A stretch of 64,000 nt of DNA from Sepioteuthis lessoniana (GCA_963585895.1 OY757915.1:87526081-87590080), one strand, 5' to 3'; shown: positions 9,598 through 21,366, counted from the first letter of the stretch. Made by a program: numbers and translations. Notes: generated by a model not told the origin, from the sequence alone.

Positions 9598-12500
9598 CAT
9601 CATCATGTCGTGCTGGTAGCACGGATATCCCTGACCCTCTCTCACCACTCCTCCCTATCGTTCATCGCCTCTGTCAGATCTTCTGGACTACATCCCATAT
9701 CCTCACATAGGTGCTGAATGTACGTTCGTGCTGGTCGTCCTGCTTTTGCTCGGCCATGTGTGGGGGTCCATAAGAGTGCATCACTTATGAGTTCGTCCCT
9801 ACTTCTCAAGCAGTGTCCTGCATGTCTGGTTCGCCTAACTTGAATAGTTTTCGTGATAGGAGGCAGGTGGCCGTACAGTTGGTGTCTTGTGGGGTGTTGC
9901 CGCCAGGATTTGTTCAAGATTGCTCGCAGCATTCTTGTGTAGTTGCCGTCTAGCTTCTTCTCCAGCCGTTTTGTTAGAGTCCATGTAGTGCATCCATATA
10001 GCAGTATCGATGCGACCGCTGCCTGGAAGAAACTGCGTTTCATTTATCGGTCAGGTCTGATTTCCATATAATCGATAGCCTGTTGATAGCTGTCCATGCC
10101 ATTTGTTAACCTCGTGTCGATATCCTTTTCGGTTGATGAGAAGCTGCTTCCTAGGTATGTGAATTTGTCTACTAGTTTAAGAGGGGTTCCGTCTAGAGTG
10201 GAGATGTCACCCGTTTGATTATAGCACATATATTCCGTTTTGTGTAGATTGACATAGAGGCCTATGCCTGCGGCTGCTCGTTCCAAACTATGCAGTAGTA
10301 TTTCGGCTTGGTTGGGTGTATTTGCCAGTATCGCTATGTCATCGGCGTAGTCGGCGTCGGTAATTGTTTTTGCGAGGTACCTTCTGCTTCTTTTCTTTGT
10401 CAGCTCGAAGCCGTTCTCTCTGATTTTGTCAATCGATGTTCTAAGTACGTGGTCTAGACAAATGATAAAGAGGAATGGAGCTAGCGTGTCCCCTTGTGGT
10501 ACTCCTGCTACAATGTCGAAGTATTCTGTGTCTCTATCTGGTGATCGTACTTTTACTTTGGTGTTTCTATAGAGAATCGTTATTGCTGCTACGGTTTCTT
10601 TAGGTAGACCGTATGCTAGTTGGATTTGTTCCATCTTTCCTCTGTGAATGGAATCGAAGACCTTGGTAAAGTCGACTAATAATAATTTCGCTTGTAGGTT
10701 TTTTTGCGCGTACACCTTCAAGGATTCTATGGATGGTTAATATTTGTGAGGTCGTGGATCTATTTCTTCGGAAGCCATTTTGGTTTTTCCTCAAGATGTT
10801 GTCGATTTTGGGTTCTATGCGGTTTCATAGTAGGGCATTGTAGATTTTGGCCGCTATGGATATGAGTGTTATGCCTCGGTAGTTTTTGGCTAATCTGAGG
10901 TCCCCCTTTTTAGGGAAGGGGAGTATGCATCCCTTCATCCATCTATCTATCGGATTTTGATTATATACTGCGTTGCAGTGTCGGAGCAGTATGTCGTCGA
11001 ATTGTCTGGTCTTCCATACTTCTGGGGGAATCTCGTCCAGCCCTGCAGCTTTCCTATTTTTAATTTTTCTGAGAACCGAGTCGAGTTCTTCTTGTGTGAA
11101 CGGCCCTAGTTTAATGTCCAATTGCTTACTAATTATTCTGGTGATTGGTTCATGTGTTAATTTCGGTGGGTTTCCAAGTAGGTTTTCGAAGTGCTGTTTC
11201 CACAGTTTTATTCTTTCCTGTTAGTTTTCAGCTTTCAGTTTTGCTTTGGCTGTGCTCTTTCTTCTACTCACTTCGTTTATTGTTTGCCAGGCTATCCTAG
11301 ATTGACTATCTTCCACGGAGTCTCTAATCTTATCTATCTGATTTTGAATGTATTCTGTCTGTTCCTTTATATATATGCCGGCTAATTGATATTGTGCCGA
11401 TTTTAGTTTTCGGGCATTTGTGTTTGTTGGGTTTTTCCGATAGTTTTTGGAAGCTGTTTTCACTAGTGCACTTTTTTCTCTCGCCGCTAACATTTCCCAT
11501 GGGACTCTATATTTAGTTTTGAGTTTTGTTGGAATACATTTCGCTGCTGCCTCAAGGTGCGCATTGACGAAATTTTCATATTCGTCATTTGGTGTACTTT
11601 TTTCCGTCTTCTCTTGTAGTGTTTCGAATCTGTTTCTTAATTCTAATACGTATTTATCTCTTATATCTCTGTTGTTCAAAAGGGTCCAGTCCTAGTGTTT
11701 GGTGGTCGCTGTTCGTTTGGCGTTTTTTCGTAGGCTTAGCTGTATTTTCGCCGTGACTATTCGGTGATCGGAGGACACACCCTTGTAATTCATTGCACTA
11801 TTTTTCCATTGTTTATAAGGATGTAGTCTATCTGTGCTTTACTATTGTTTGCGTACGTGTATGTCCATAGTTTGTCCTCCCTTTTTTGGTAGTTTGTATT
11901 GAAGCACGTTAATCTATTTTCTATCATGAAATCTGTTAGATGTTGCCCATTCCTATTTGACGTGTTGTGAAGTCTGTATTTGTTGTTTCCGTTTTTCCAG
12001 ATTTGGGCATTCATGTCTCCGTCAATGACTAACATGTTGTGTTTCGGGATGCTACGCACTAATGAGGATAACTCATCGTAGAAGGCGACTAGTTCAGTTT
12101 CTTCACTAACATTGGTAGGGCTGTAGCAGGAGATGATTGTTGCTGCCATCATCCTAGGTTGTATTTTCTCAATGCTATTTAGTGTTTTTAATGCTCTAGG
12201 TCCTATAAGCATTCCTACCCTCCTACTGCGGCGTTGAGTTTTTCCATGCCGATACAGTGGCGAGCGTCCATCCATTGCCAGTTTCGTGATATTTGATATC
12301 TTCGGTGTGCATGTATCTGTGTTCTTGAATGCATATTATGTCTATCTTATGTTCTTCGGCCGATGCGATTAGCTCTGGGAGTTGTCCTATTCTATTTAAG
12401 GTTCTTACGTTAAATGTCGTTATTTGTATTGCTTGTTTGCATTTTAGTAGTTTTTGTTGTTTGAGCTCTGTAGCTGATTTTTCGAACACTGAAGCCAGGG

Positions 12501-12800
12501 CTCCAACCTCAGCAGGACGCGCCCCTTTTTTACCCGCACGAAGAGCGATGCGGTTTGTGTATGTGGTTTGAGTGTGGGTCATGGTTATCTTTCGATGGCT
12601 GTTTTATTCTCTTCTATAGAAGCCACTCTTATAGAGGAGCAGCATTAGTTCCTCGATCGAACTAACAATCCTGGGCGTTAAGTCGTCAAACTAACTTCCA
12701 GGACCTGTTTAGGTATTGAGTTTGGCCGTCAATGGGTTTATTCAAATACCTTTACCTCCATCATGCTGCTTCGCATGTGTACGTAAAAAGGGGGGGCTTT
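9598..12800 (-). mobile_element. Nearly full-length RTE-clade LINE, lightly broken
   Basis: Read on the minus strand. The AP-like endonuclease is at 12582-11790 (T-T-F-N-V-R-T-L, I-Q-E-H-R-Y, Y-S-P-T-N, G-D-M-N-A-Q-I, Q-I-D-Y-I), a spacer region at 11679-11221, and reverse transcriptase at 11121-10044 with motif A F-T-K-V-F-D-S-I, motif B G-V-P-Q-G-D-T-L-A-P and motif C Y-A-D-D. The C-terminal part is at 10043-9642. The 3' end is a (CAT)n tract at 9598, i.e. ATG repeats on the sense strand. The frame is broken by about two frameshifts and a few stops, so this copy is not active but is young. The 5' end is uncertain, near 12600-12800. This is the reference for all RTE fragments in the window. 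Confidence 0.85.
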
Positions 12801-12827
12801 AATTTTATGTATAAATAAAGAGAATTT

Positions 12828-12882
12828 GGCATTAAATAACCAACAATGATTGATATGCCACAAAACCAAGCCAAACTAAACA
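12828..12882 (+). repeat. Isolated shared hairpin tail
   Basis: TTTGGCATTAAATAACC...GATTGATATGCCACAAAACC without a SINE head. Confidence 0.6.
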
Positions 12883-13019
12883 AAACAATTAATAGTGATA
12901 ATAAGAATTTCAACAACAACAATACCAATTACTTTTAACAACAAAAGCCAGAGGAGCTTTTATTTTCTGAGTCTACGTTCTCCAAACTGATAGAAAAATG
13001 AAGAGCAATATATCAAATT

Positions 13020-13725
13020 GAGTGGTTAAAGACTATAAAAGAAAAACACACCTAATTTATATAATAGTACCAAAAGATAATGACATTTCAATCAAGGGTA
13101 TAGATAGGTTGAGCTATATAGACCTGGAAATAGAAATCGAAAGAATTAGGCATATTAAAACTACCACCGTACCAATAATAGTGGAAGCCACGCGTATGAC
13201 TAAGAAAGGGTCACATTAAGATAGCTGGTAGTCACACCCATATGCAATACAAAAAATGCACTTTGCTGAACCGCTCATCTTTGGAGAGTTTTATTAATGT
13301 GATTAGAAAAATATCACCTATAAAAGGCTGCACAAAACATAACTACAGAAAATACATAAAATTACTACCTTCCCTCGCCCTAGGTCTTGGGCAAGTACTC
13401 GGTGAAACCAAAAGTAAAAATGAAAATTGAATAACAATAATAATAATCACTGTGTCAGTAATAGTAGTAGCCCTGGGTATGATCAAGAAAGTTACAGTTA
13501 AACACATTAACAAGATACCTGCCAGTCCCAGCCTATATGAAATACAAAAAATTGCGCTTTGCAGAACTGCTCATCTCATTTGGAGAATACTATCAATTTG
13601 ATTCCTCCAAAAGAGGCAGAAAAAATCCTAAATACATAGAATACGTTTAACTACTACCTTCCCTCACCTTAGATCTTGGGTAAAGTTCTGGTGAAGGATT
13701 GTAAGAAACCGAAAATAAAACTGGA
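13020..13725 (+). mobile_element. LINE ORF C-terminal relic, duplicated in tandem
   Basis: D-L-E-I-E-I-E-R-I-R and T-T-T-V-P-I-I-V are typical of the end of R2/R4-type LINE ORFs (compare V-P-I-V-I-G-A in the R2-like copy). A second, more decayed unit starts near 13440 and repeats AATACAAAAAATTGCGCTTTGC, AACTGCTCATC and TACTACCTTCCCTC. Many stops. The subfamily differs from the 60-kb element. Confidence 0.55.
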
Positions 13726-13799
13726 AATTATTATTTATAATCTCATAATTATATAAAACACAAGTGTTCTGTGTGTACATATGTGCTTCTGTACACATA

Positions 13800-13805
13800 A
13801 TATTT

Positions 13806-13845
<40 letters not shown>

Positions 13846-14300
13846 ACGGATGGTGAGATCTCTGGCGTTTTTTTATTATAATCTTTAAAGAAAGAAAAAT
13901 TAAAGTAAGAAAGAAAGAAAGAATCATGTGACTTGTTGCTTGCTGCATCGAAAGAGAAAAGAAAAGAAAGCAGACCAGGTGTCAAGTCAGCAGTCGTAAC
14001 GGCAGGCTGAGTAGAGAACTAAAAAAAGAAAAAGAAAGAAAGAAAGAAAGAACTGACGATGAGATCTCAGAGTTTTTTGTTGTAATCTTTTAAGAAAGAA
14101 AAAAAAATTAAAGTGAAAAAGAAAAAAACGAAATAAAAGAAAGAAAGAAAGAAAGAAAGAACGGAAGTTGAGATCTCTGACTTTTTTTGTTGTAATTTTT
14201 AAAGAAAGAAAAAAATGAAAGTGAATAAGAAAGAAAGAAAGAAAGAAAAAAACAAACATATGATTTGTCGCTTGCCATATCGAAAGAGAAAGGGGGAAAA
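13800..14300. repeat. GAAA-rich tandem units
   Basis: Four units of roughly 120-150 bp: (GAAA)n, then GAACGG or GAACTG, TGAGATCTC, TTTTTTTGTTGTAATCTTT, AAGAAAGAAAAA. Long reverse-strand frames rich in F/L/S are artefacts of the repeat. Confidence 0.75.
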
Positions 14301-14411
14301 GGCAAACACGTTGTCGCGAAAGCAGGCTGACCTCACAACGGAACGGTTTCTTCAGTTTTTGTGTTCGTCTACTTGGTTATGTGTTTTTTGCATCTACATT
14401 GACAGCAACAA

Positions 14412-14415
<4 letters not shown>

Positions 14416-14459
<44 letters not shown>
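14416..14459. repeat. (GA)n microsatellite
   Basis: Perfect dinucleotide run. Confidence 0.95.
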
Positions 14460-14460
<1 letters not shown>

Positions 14461-14504
14461 TCCATTTTTTAAGATTATATAAAATTATTGATGGGTGAGG
14501 TCTA

Positions 14505-14945
14505 GTGATAATAATAATAATAATAATTGGATTTTGAGATACAAACGGATCATCTAATCCCGGCCAGAAGACCAGACAGTATTGATTTACAAGAACAAAA
14601 GAACTTATCGTTTTGTGGATTTTGCGTTCCCGTGGACCACAAAGTAAAAATGAAAGAAGATGTAAAGATAAACAAATAGTTGGATCTTGTTGAAGAAGTA
14701 AAAAAAAAAATTAAATAATGTCGAACATGAGGGTGACGGTGATACCAATTGTTATTGGTGCACTTAGATCGGTCCTCAAAGGCTTGGAAAAAAAAAACAC
14801 TGGAGGAATTGAAAATCAGAGAAAGAATCGAGACAATCCAGGCCACAGCATTTGTATCATCATCTAGAATACTGAGAAAAGTCCTAGAGACCCGAGGAGA
14901 CTTACTGTCACTCAGACTCCAGTGGAAGAACAAGGAATAAAATAG
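14505..14945 (+). mobile_element. R2-like LINE 3' fragment, + strand
   Basis: Starts at an (ATA)n tract and carries GATACAAACGGATCATCTAA, CCGGCCAGAAGACCAGAC, ATACCAATTGTTATTGGTGC, and the ORF end (I-E-T-I-Q-A-T-A, R-I-L-R-K-V-L-E-T-R). It corresponds to 59930-60310 in opposite orientation. Confidence 0.75.
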
Positions 14946-14954
14946 TTATAATGA

Positions 14955-15300
14955 TTTTTACGAGTTTTCTTTGATGATATTTTGGGTGGTTGTTTACATC
15001 TAGAAATAGTGATAGTAATTGATGAAATAGTCTCAAGTTGACCGAATTTCTTAGAAACGTTGTTATTAACTCTGATTAGATTTTCTTTCATGTTATTTTA
15101 GTTACTTGCCTACGTCTAGAAATAGAGGTGGTTGTAGTAGGAGATGCAATTGTCTAAAGTTGACCGAATTTTTTAGATGAAGAATTGTTATTGTTATCAT
15201 TAACTTTTGACTAGTTTTTAATAAATTTCATGTTAATTTTTTTGTTTTTGTTTTTGTTTTTTCACAAAGTGGCCATAGACATAATAATCTTAAGTCGTTA
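14955..15300. repeat. Two tandem ~125-bp units, AT-rich
   Basis: Both units share ACATCTAGAAATAG or ACGTCTAGAAATAG, AGTTGACCGAATTT and TTAGA. A more distant relative is at 8090-8230. Origin unknown. 15300-15435 shows nothing clear. Confidence 0.5.
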
Positions 15301-15434
15301 AAATTTCCTTTTGCTTCGCTGGAACTGCATACAAGGTATGACCAAAAAAGAGTCAAGACTGAAGTCTGAATTTTTTTTCTTTTGCAAATTCAAAATTTAA
15401 ATCGCAACATGCACAGCAGAGCCACTTATGTAAT

Positions 15435-16210
15435 AAAGGGATGATGTATCGATGTCTAGATTGCTGTCTAGACTTTTAAAATCTAAACACAGATATGTGC
15501 ACAGTTGACCAACTTATAAGGGATAATGTCTAGATATCTGTTTAGACTTTAAAAAAATCTAAATGAAGACATATGCACAGTTAAGCAATTCATAATAAAG
15601 GGATAATGTCTAGATTGCTGTCTAGACTTTAAAAAAAATTGGATATGTGCACAGCTGAGCAACCTATATAATAAAAGGATGATGTCTTTATTGCTGTCTA
15701 GACTTTAAAAGAAATCTAAATCAAGACATGTGCACAGTTGAGCAACTTATAATAAAAGGATAATATCTAGACGTCTAGATTGCTGTCCAGACTTTAAAAA
15801 AAATTCAAATGAAGATCTGTGCACAGTTGAACAACTTGTAAAGAAAAGTAAAGTTAGCGACCGTAGTCGAGGGTGACCCAAAGGCGCCCTTTTCGATAGC
15901 TACAACACCAAGGTGTAGGGAAGGGCGCTACTCCTTTCCCTGGATTGCTCCACTTTACCCTTGATCCTTACCTGAGAATGCTGAGTGTTAAGCAAGGTAG
16001 CATCAAGTACCATTTTTGATTCTTTGGTATGACTCGACCTGGGATTGAACCCAGGTCTCCCGGGTCATTGGCGAATACTCTAACCATTATACCAATGTCC
16101 GGGAAAATGTCAAGATGTCTAGATTGCTGTTAGACTAAAAAAAAAACTAAATCAAGATATGTGCACACCTGAGCAACCTTATATAATAAAAGGATGATGT
16201 CTTGACATCT
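15435..16210. repeat. ~85-bp satellite block, interrupted by a SINE
   Basis: At least six units of GATAATGTCTAGATTGCTG, TCTAGACTTTAAAA and GTGCACAGTTGAGCAAC. Each unit contains a TCTAGATTGCTGTCTAGA palindrome. The last unit (16108-16205) lies after the tSINE-3 insertion at 15848-16112. Confidence 0.75.
15848..16112 (-). repeat. tSINE-3 copy inside the satellite
   Basis: Reverse complement of the reference: GGCGACC-type start, GGATTGCTCCACTTTACC, CCTGGGATTGAACCCAGG (box B), GGCGAATACTCTAACCATTA (box A). Confidence 0.8.
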
Positions 16211-16387
16211 TAGTGCTAATTTCTTAAAGAGTGAATTCTGTCTCTATGCATCTGAACGAAATGTTTTTAGCGAAATACCCTCCATATGGTCTTTTCTTCT
16301 TTCCTAAATTGAAAATTCTGCGTAGGGCAATATTTGATGTCATTAAAATAAATTTGACGTTGCAGCTTTACACCATATGCAAAGATA

Positions 16388-16681
16388 CTATTTACCAACC
16401 CCTCAGCTCGGGCAGGATATGACACAAGGTCAATTTTTAAGCGGAGTTTAACAGGTTTGAATTCAGAGTTTTCCTTCTCCTTGACTAGTTGCCTAACCAA
16501 GGCTGAAGAACCTAGTCTGTCCTTCTATTTACCCATAGCTGGAGGGAGAATAATTGGATTCATACCTTCCCCAAGGGTATTAGTGCTACGTGAAATGCTA
16601 TCAGTCTCGTCCAGGATTTGAACTCGTGTCGCCGTGTCCATTTCCTACGACGGTAACGACTACACCACGGGCACCTCCATT
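16388..16681 (-). repeat. tSINE-2, complete, with 13-bp target-site duplication
   Basis: The minus-strand head has GGTGCCCGTGGTGTAGTCG (box A) and GAGTTCAAATCCTGG (box B). The body runs to GGGTTGGTAAATAG. Flanked by the duplication ATATGCAAAGATA at 16375-16387 and 16682-16694. Almost identical to 23039-23328, so both are recent. Confidence 0.85.
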
Positions 16682-16904
16682 ATATGCAAAGATAAGTTTC
16701 TGGAGTACTTCACCCAATAAAAAACTCACTGGAATAAGTGTACTGAATATCAAGGGGAACCACTTCATTTTCGACACTTTTTGAAGACACCATGTATTTT
16801 GAAGAAAATCAACGTTTCATTCGTTGTTCATTTCTATCTTTATAAATACAGTTTCAGTCCCGATACTTATTGAACACAGTATTTTTTTTTTTTTGAGGTG
16901 GGGG

Positions 16905-17140
16905 CATTAGTACCCGTGGCGTCGTGGCTAACGAGCGGGACTGTTACATCGTAGTAACCGAGTTCGAACTCCAGTAGCGTTATGTTCATTTTCAGGTAAA
17001 TACCCTTTGGGAAAAGTATTAATCCATTTATCCTCTCAACAACGGATTAAATTGTGCCATTACTTTTCTTATACAAGAATTATTTTGGTATTAAAATCCC
17101 TACGAAGGTTTTTGTGCCGTTAAACAAAGAAATCAAACAC
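16905..17140 (+). repeat. tSINE-1 copy just upstream of exon 3
   Basis: Head with TACCCGTGGCGTCGTGGCTAA (split box A), GAGTTCGAACTCCAG box B, TATGTTCATTTTCAGG, and a decayed hairpin tail. It ends about 100 bases before the exon 3 acceptor. Confidence 0.75.
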
Positions 17141-17244
17141 AATGTTTTTTTTTATGCCGTATTTTGTTTATTTTCGTTAAAATCCTTGTTTTAATTAATG
17201 CATCTATTTTTTTTAAATGGTTGACCTTATTTCAATTATTCTAG

Positions 17245-17407
17245 TTCACACTGACAGCCAATAACGCAACAACGTGGAAGGAAGACGTAGCCATCTGGGA
17301 CACCTTCGATTTGGAGCCTGTGCTGACAAACACAGTAAATATCACAATTCTCTCCGTCTACACAACATTTAACAACGGTTTCCGAGAATTGGAATTCTAT
17401 GTAGACT
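17245..17407 (+). CDS. Exon 3: F5/8C-like domain, second part
   Basis: The acceptor TTATTCTAG is followed by 163 coding bases and the donor GTAAGT at 17408. Residues 111-164 start FTLTANNATTW and end V-N-I-T-I-L-S-V-Y ... N-N-G-F-R-E-L-E-F-Y. The NNGFRELEFY ending is the usual last strand of this discoidin-like fold, so the domain is split between exons 2 and 3. Two N-glycosylation sequons are visible, N117-A-T and N142-I-T, consistent with an extracellular position. Entry is phase 0 and exit phase 1, and the split codon T+TG gives Leu165 with exon 4. The frame is open only on the + strand. A 92-aa reverse-strand open frame over the same bases is a shadow. Confidence 0.85.
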
Positions 17408-17462
17408 GTAAGTTTTCTCATTTTTTCCGCTTTCACCTCTAACAGCAAACAAAATATTCTTG

Positions 17463-17465
<3 letters not shown>

Positions 17466-17553
<88 letters not shown>
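17466..17553. repeat. (AT)n(GT)n microsatellite after exon 3
   Basis: Begins 58 bases after the exon 3 donor. 17555-17770 shows nothing recognisable. Confidence 0.9.
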
Positions 17554-17554
<1 letters not shown>

Positions 17555-17774
17555 AAACGATTGAAGAAAAACTTTATTTCTGCAGCATAATCTTGAATAG
17601 AAATAAAATGCCCGGAAATTCTGTTATCTATATCAGGGGTGAACTCGACTTGATCGAGACCTCAGGACAAAAAGAGGTTATTAGTCCTTTAATCAATCAC
17701 AACCTATCATCCTTTTAATATAGGTATATAGATTCTTAATCGGTTTTTTTGTCTCTAAGCCTCTAAGTCTAAAG

Positions 17775-18505
17775 CTTTTTTTTAAAATGAGACTTGCAAA
17801 TTGGACTTTTTGGTATGTTGTGCCCTTGAGCACAGCTTGATTGCCCGACGGCTCGGTCCACCTTTGCCATTTGAGGCATTCAAACAGCTAATAAGTTCAA
17901 TCAAGGCGTTGCCATCTCCATTAAATAACAAGCCCCTCAAATAAGTTGACCAATTCACATATGTCGGTAGCAATATCTTATCTATTGAAAGCCATGGCAA
18001 TATACAGATAGGTAAAGGATAGACTGTTACTGACAGCTTAACGACCTTATGGAAGTCTGATCTTTCTGATAAAATAAAACAAGAACTCTTCCAAGCTGTA
18101 GCTGTGTCACTACTACTCTATGGTTATACCACTTCGACTTTAACGAGACAAAAAAAAGCAAGATAGTGACGATATAAGGATGCTGCATGCTGTTTTGAAT
18201 AAATCCCTGAAACAGCACCCTACAAAACAGCAGCTTCTGCGGCCACATACCTCCCATCTCACAAACCATCCAAGTAAGACGAGCAAGATATGCCGAAAAA
18301 AGTAAGGATAAATTCATAAGTGACATTTTCCTATGCACTCCTACACATGGACACACCAGTGTTGACCGATCAGCAAAAAGTTACATTCATCACTGTGCGG
18401 ACATTGGATGCAGTTTGAAGGAACATACAAAGAACGATGGTTCGTATGCTGAAAGAGAGACAAAGGAACCCATGCTGTCAGCACGCTTTGATGATGATTT
18501 TATGG
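17775..18505 (+). mobile_element. Diverged RTE LINE 3' fragment (second subfamily)
   Basis: Frame pieces F-T-Y-V-G-S-N, W-K-S-D-L-S-D-K-I-K and L-L-L-Y-G-Y-T-T parallel L-G-S-S...WKSDLTDKMK...LLYGCTTW of the main RTE family. It ends with a CAGCACGC...GATGATGATT tail. Many stops. Same subfamily as 36010-36620. Confidence 0.7.
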
Positions 18506-18524
18506 CAGACCCACTTTTTTCTTT

Positions 18525-18642
18525 AATTATATATGGTTCCTTTGTTTTAATGACATATCAACTTTCATGGACTATTTAATGCCAAAGCTTCGAAGCTGCA
18601 GTCCAGCACTTAAACCATTACGCCACGGGGACTCGTTCTTTA
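18525..18642 (-). repeat. tSINE-1 fragment
   Basis: Hairpin tail AATGACATATCAAC...GGACTATTTAATGCCAAA and a tRNA-head remnant TTAAACCATTACGCCACGG. 18645-19045 has no recognised element. Confidence 0.6.
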
Positions 18643-19049
18643 CACTTCGAATTTCATGAATTTTAAAGAGAAGCAAGAAAAATGTGTCTGACCAAATTTG
18701 TTTTAAAACAGCCATAAACACCCCCCCAAAAAAAACAACAACAACAACAAAAAACAATAGGTCGGTAACCATTACACTGCATGAGGTGTCGGAGCTGAGT
18801 TTTTTAACGGAAGCGGATCGACAGTGATCAGAATGAGGCCCTGGACAAAAAGAATTGAATAATTGTCCCTCTGACCCATCCCATCCTACCATCAATTCCT
18901 GAAATATATGGACAATCTTAACCTGACATTTATTTATAAAGCACCACACCCCCACCAATATAGAGAAATCTATTGGGGTGTTTATTTCTGTTCTTACAGA
19001 ATAAAACTATGAACATATCAATAGAAGTTGTCTAAATTTTTCTGAGACG

Positions 19050-19425
19050 AAGCTTATTGATTTTTATTATTAAGGGTTTTTGGACTATTGTCTTCATCTT
19101 TATTGTCCAGCAGGACACATGGCGTAACGGTTATAGGCGTTGGTTCCCTAAGCATCTAAGGAGACAATCATCTGGAGGTTGCAGGTTCAATCCTCACTAC
19201 AGGCGAGTACCAACGCAGGAATAATTAACACTTGTACCCGGTTATGGCTAACGGAATCAGAACAGGCGACCCCCGTTGTTTCAATAAAGGACGTAGTTCG
19301 AAGTTTCGTGAAGGTTCCCGAGTTCGACAAACACCTGAAGAAGGCCGGAGGACATATCGGTCGAAACGTTGTGGAAATAACAATAAAGATGAAGACAATA
19401 GTCCGAAAACCCTTCATGATAAAAA
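19050..19425 (+). repeat. HH-repeat with tRNA-like part and hammerhead-like motif
   Basis: tRNA-like segment 19115-19205 (box A TGGCGTAACGGTTATAGG, box B GGTTGCAGGTTCAATCC), then CACTTGTACCCGGTTATGGC, the hammerhead-like motif 19332-19373 and the tail AATAAAGATGAAGACAATAG. Over 90% like 26020-26330 by eye. Confidence 0.7.
19332..19373 (+). ncRNA. Hammerhead ribozyme-like motif (copy 1)
   Basis: Stem I CAC/GTG, core CTGAAGA, one extra A, stem II GGCCG/CGGTC, GAA, self-complementary stem III ACGT, then T as the residue before the predicted cleavage. See the corresponding finding for the comparison of copies. Confidence 0.5.
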
Positions 19426-19534
19426 TATCAATAGAACTTTAATTTCTATAAATTTGAATTTAAAAGAATACTATTAAAAAGTGTTGTAAAATAAGACGGA
19501 TGATAGTTGGATTTTGTGGCATATCAACTTTGTA

Positions 19535-19900
19535 GTTTATTATATATATATATATATAGTTTATTATTTATATATATATGTCTGTGTATGTGTGTATTTT
19601 TTTAAGTGTGTCTATTTAGGTAGCCAGTTATTATTCAAGCAAGTTTTATTGAAAACGATACAACACTGTTTATTTATCATTTTTAATTGTAATTTTTCAA
19701 GTCTTGTTATTTTTCTTGCGTCCGGTTCCAGGCAGTAAAGGAATTGTCCCATATCTTCTGCCCAAGCGCAAAGAATTGAAAAATTACAATAAAAAATAAT
19801 AAACAGTGTTCATCGTCTTTACTAAAACTTGCTTGAACACACACACCCACACATACACACACACACACACACATTTATATATATATATATATATATATTG
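19535..19900. repeat. Foldback element with microsatellite ends
   Basis: Arms 19634-19700 and 19776-19837 are inverted repeats of about 65 bp with few mismatches (TTCAAGCAAGTTTTA against TAAAACTTGCTTGAA, and so on). Outside each arm lies an (AT)/(GT) or (AC)/(AT) tract, so the symmetry extends outward. The 75-bp centre contains CCGGTTCCAGGCAGTAAAGG. No transposase. Confidence 0.7.
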
Positions 19901-20152
19901 GTCAAGTGGCTAGAGTGTTCGCCAATGGTCCTGAAGACCTGAATTCAGTCCCAGGTCGCGTCATACCAAAGACTTTAAAAATGGTACTTGATACCGCCTT
20001 GCTTAACACTCAGCAATATAAAGTACGTATCAATGGTAAAATGGAGCAATCCAGGGAAAGGAGTAGCACCCTCTCCTACACCTCCGTGTGGTAGCTATGG
20101 AAAAAGGAGCCTTCTGGTCGCCCTCGACTACAGTCACAAACTTTACTTACTT
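19896..20152 (+). repeat. tSINE-3 copy
   Basis: Box A GTGGCTAGAGTGTTCGCC, box B-like AATTCAGTCCCAGGTCGCG, body TCCAGGGAAAGGAGTAGC, end CGACTACAGTCACAAACTT. Followed by (AT)n at 20159-20191. Confidence 0.8.
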
Positions 20153-20156
20153 TTTA

Positions 20157-20194
<38 letters not shown>

Positions 20195-20204
20195 TTGTAA
20201 ACGA

Positions 20205-21092
20205 AATAGTGTGTAGTTAACTTTTTAAACAAGCCAGATCTCATTTGTTTGCACAGTTAAACAGTTAGATGACTTCAAATGATTTTATTAAACACTAATA
20301 ATTCTATTTAAATAAATCATTTGTTTGCACACAGTAATTTAGTTTCAAGGATTGTTCCAATTAACACCTATAGTTTTGTTTGCACACATCAGTCATGTGT
20401 TTACTCACAGTTAGTTACTCTTGGTCAAACACTTCTATTTGACACATAGATGGGATCTCATCAGGTACTGCCACTCCGGGGCAAAGTGAACCTGGGAACA
20501 ATGGCGATGAAGAGGTACTCTACATTCCCCAGAGCTCCAGTATTTTTGTAGCATTACCATTAGATTGTTTGGTGTAATATCAGGACACACGGGAAGTGTG
20601 GTCTTACCTGCCCACAGAAATACAGTCGGCGTATTCTACAGCCCCAGACGTACACCATTACACCACAAGGACCATCCCCTCAGTAGACGGGTAAGACCTC
20701 CACTCCAACGAATGTTCTTGGTATGATACTAAACTGCATTCAGTGGTGAGGCTTCGGTTCTGGAGCTTTGGGGAATGCAGGGTGACCCTTCATTGCTAAT
20801 ACTCCCAAGCTTATTTGACTCAGATTGGCAGTAGCTATTAGGCTTCCATCTACGGGTCAAAAAGAATTCTTCAATCAATTACAAAGGATTATTATAATTA
20901 TTGGGGGGATTCAACGTTGATATGTCATTAAATAACAAACAAACAAACAAAATTATTATTACAGCTGAGTGCTAATTGTCTATATTACATAGGAATACTT
21001 GAAACCATTTAGAAGAGGTTCTAACAAATTGTTTGAAAATAAAGTTACTCACAAACTGTTCGCTTACAAATTATATATATATATATATATAT
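20205..21092. repeat. COMP copies in head-to-head palindrome
   Basis: A + strand array and module (20205-20650: GATCTCATCAGGTACTGCCA to TATTCTACAGCCCCAGAC) is followed by the same module on the minus strand (20690-20875: AATGTTCTTGGTATGATACT, GGAGCTTTGGGGAATGCAG), then minus-strand tail (20910-20940) and array pieces (20990-21065). An (AT)n tract closes it. Confidence 0.65.
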
Positions 21093-21095
21093 AAG

Positions 21096-21325
21096 TTGTC
21101 CGCTTGTGGTCGAGGGTAACTCGACGTCTTCCTTTTTAATAGCTAATACACCAACGTGTAGGGAAGGGCGCTACTCCTTTTCCTAGATTTCTCTACTTAC
21201 CCTTGATCCGTACCTTACAATGCTGAGTGTTAAGCAGGGAGGCATCAAATACCATTTTTGAGTCTTTGGTATGACTCAATCTGGGATTGAATCCCGGTTT
21301 CCCAGGCCATGGGCAAACACTCTAA

Positions 21326-21330
<5 letters not shown>
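21096..21330 (-). repeat. tSINE-3 copy between AT tracts
   Basis: TTGTCCGCTTGTGGTCGAGG through CTGGGATTGAATCCCGG to GGCAAACACTCTAACTAAT. (AT)n lies on both sides (21071-21094 and 21330-21362). A headless hairpin tail follows at 21365-21425. Confidence 0.75.

Positions 21331-21366
<36 letters not shown>

Noticed and set aside
13664..14305. Several Phe/Leu/Ser-rich minus-strand frames
   Set aside because: Products of (GAAA)n tandem units.
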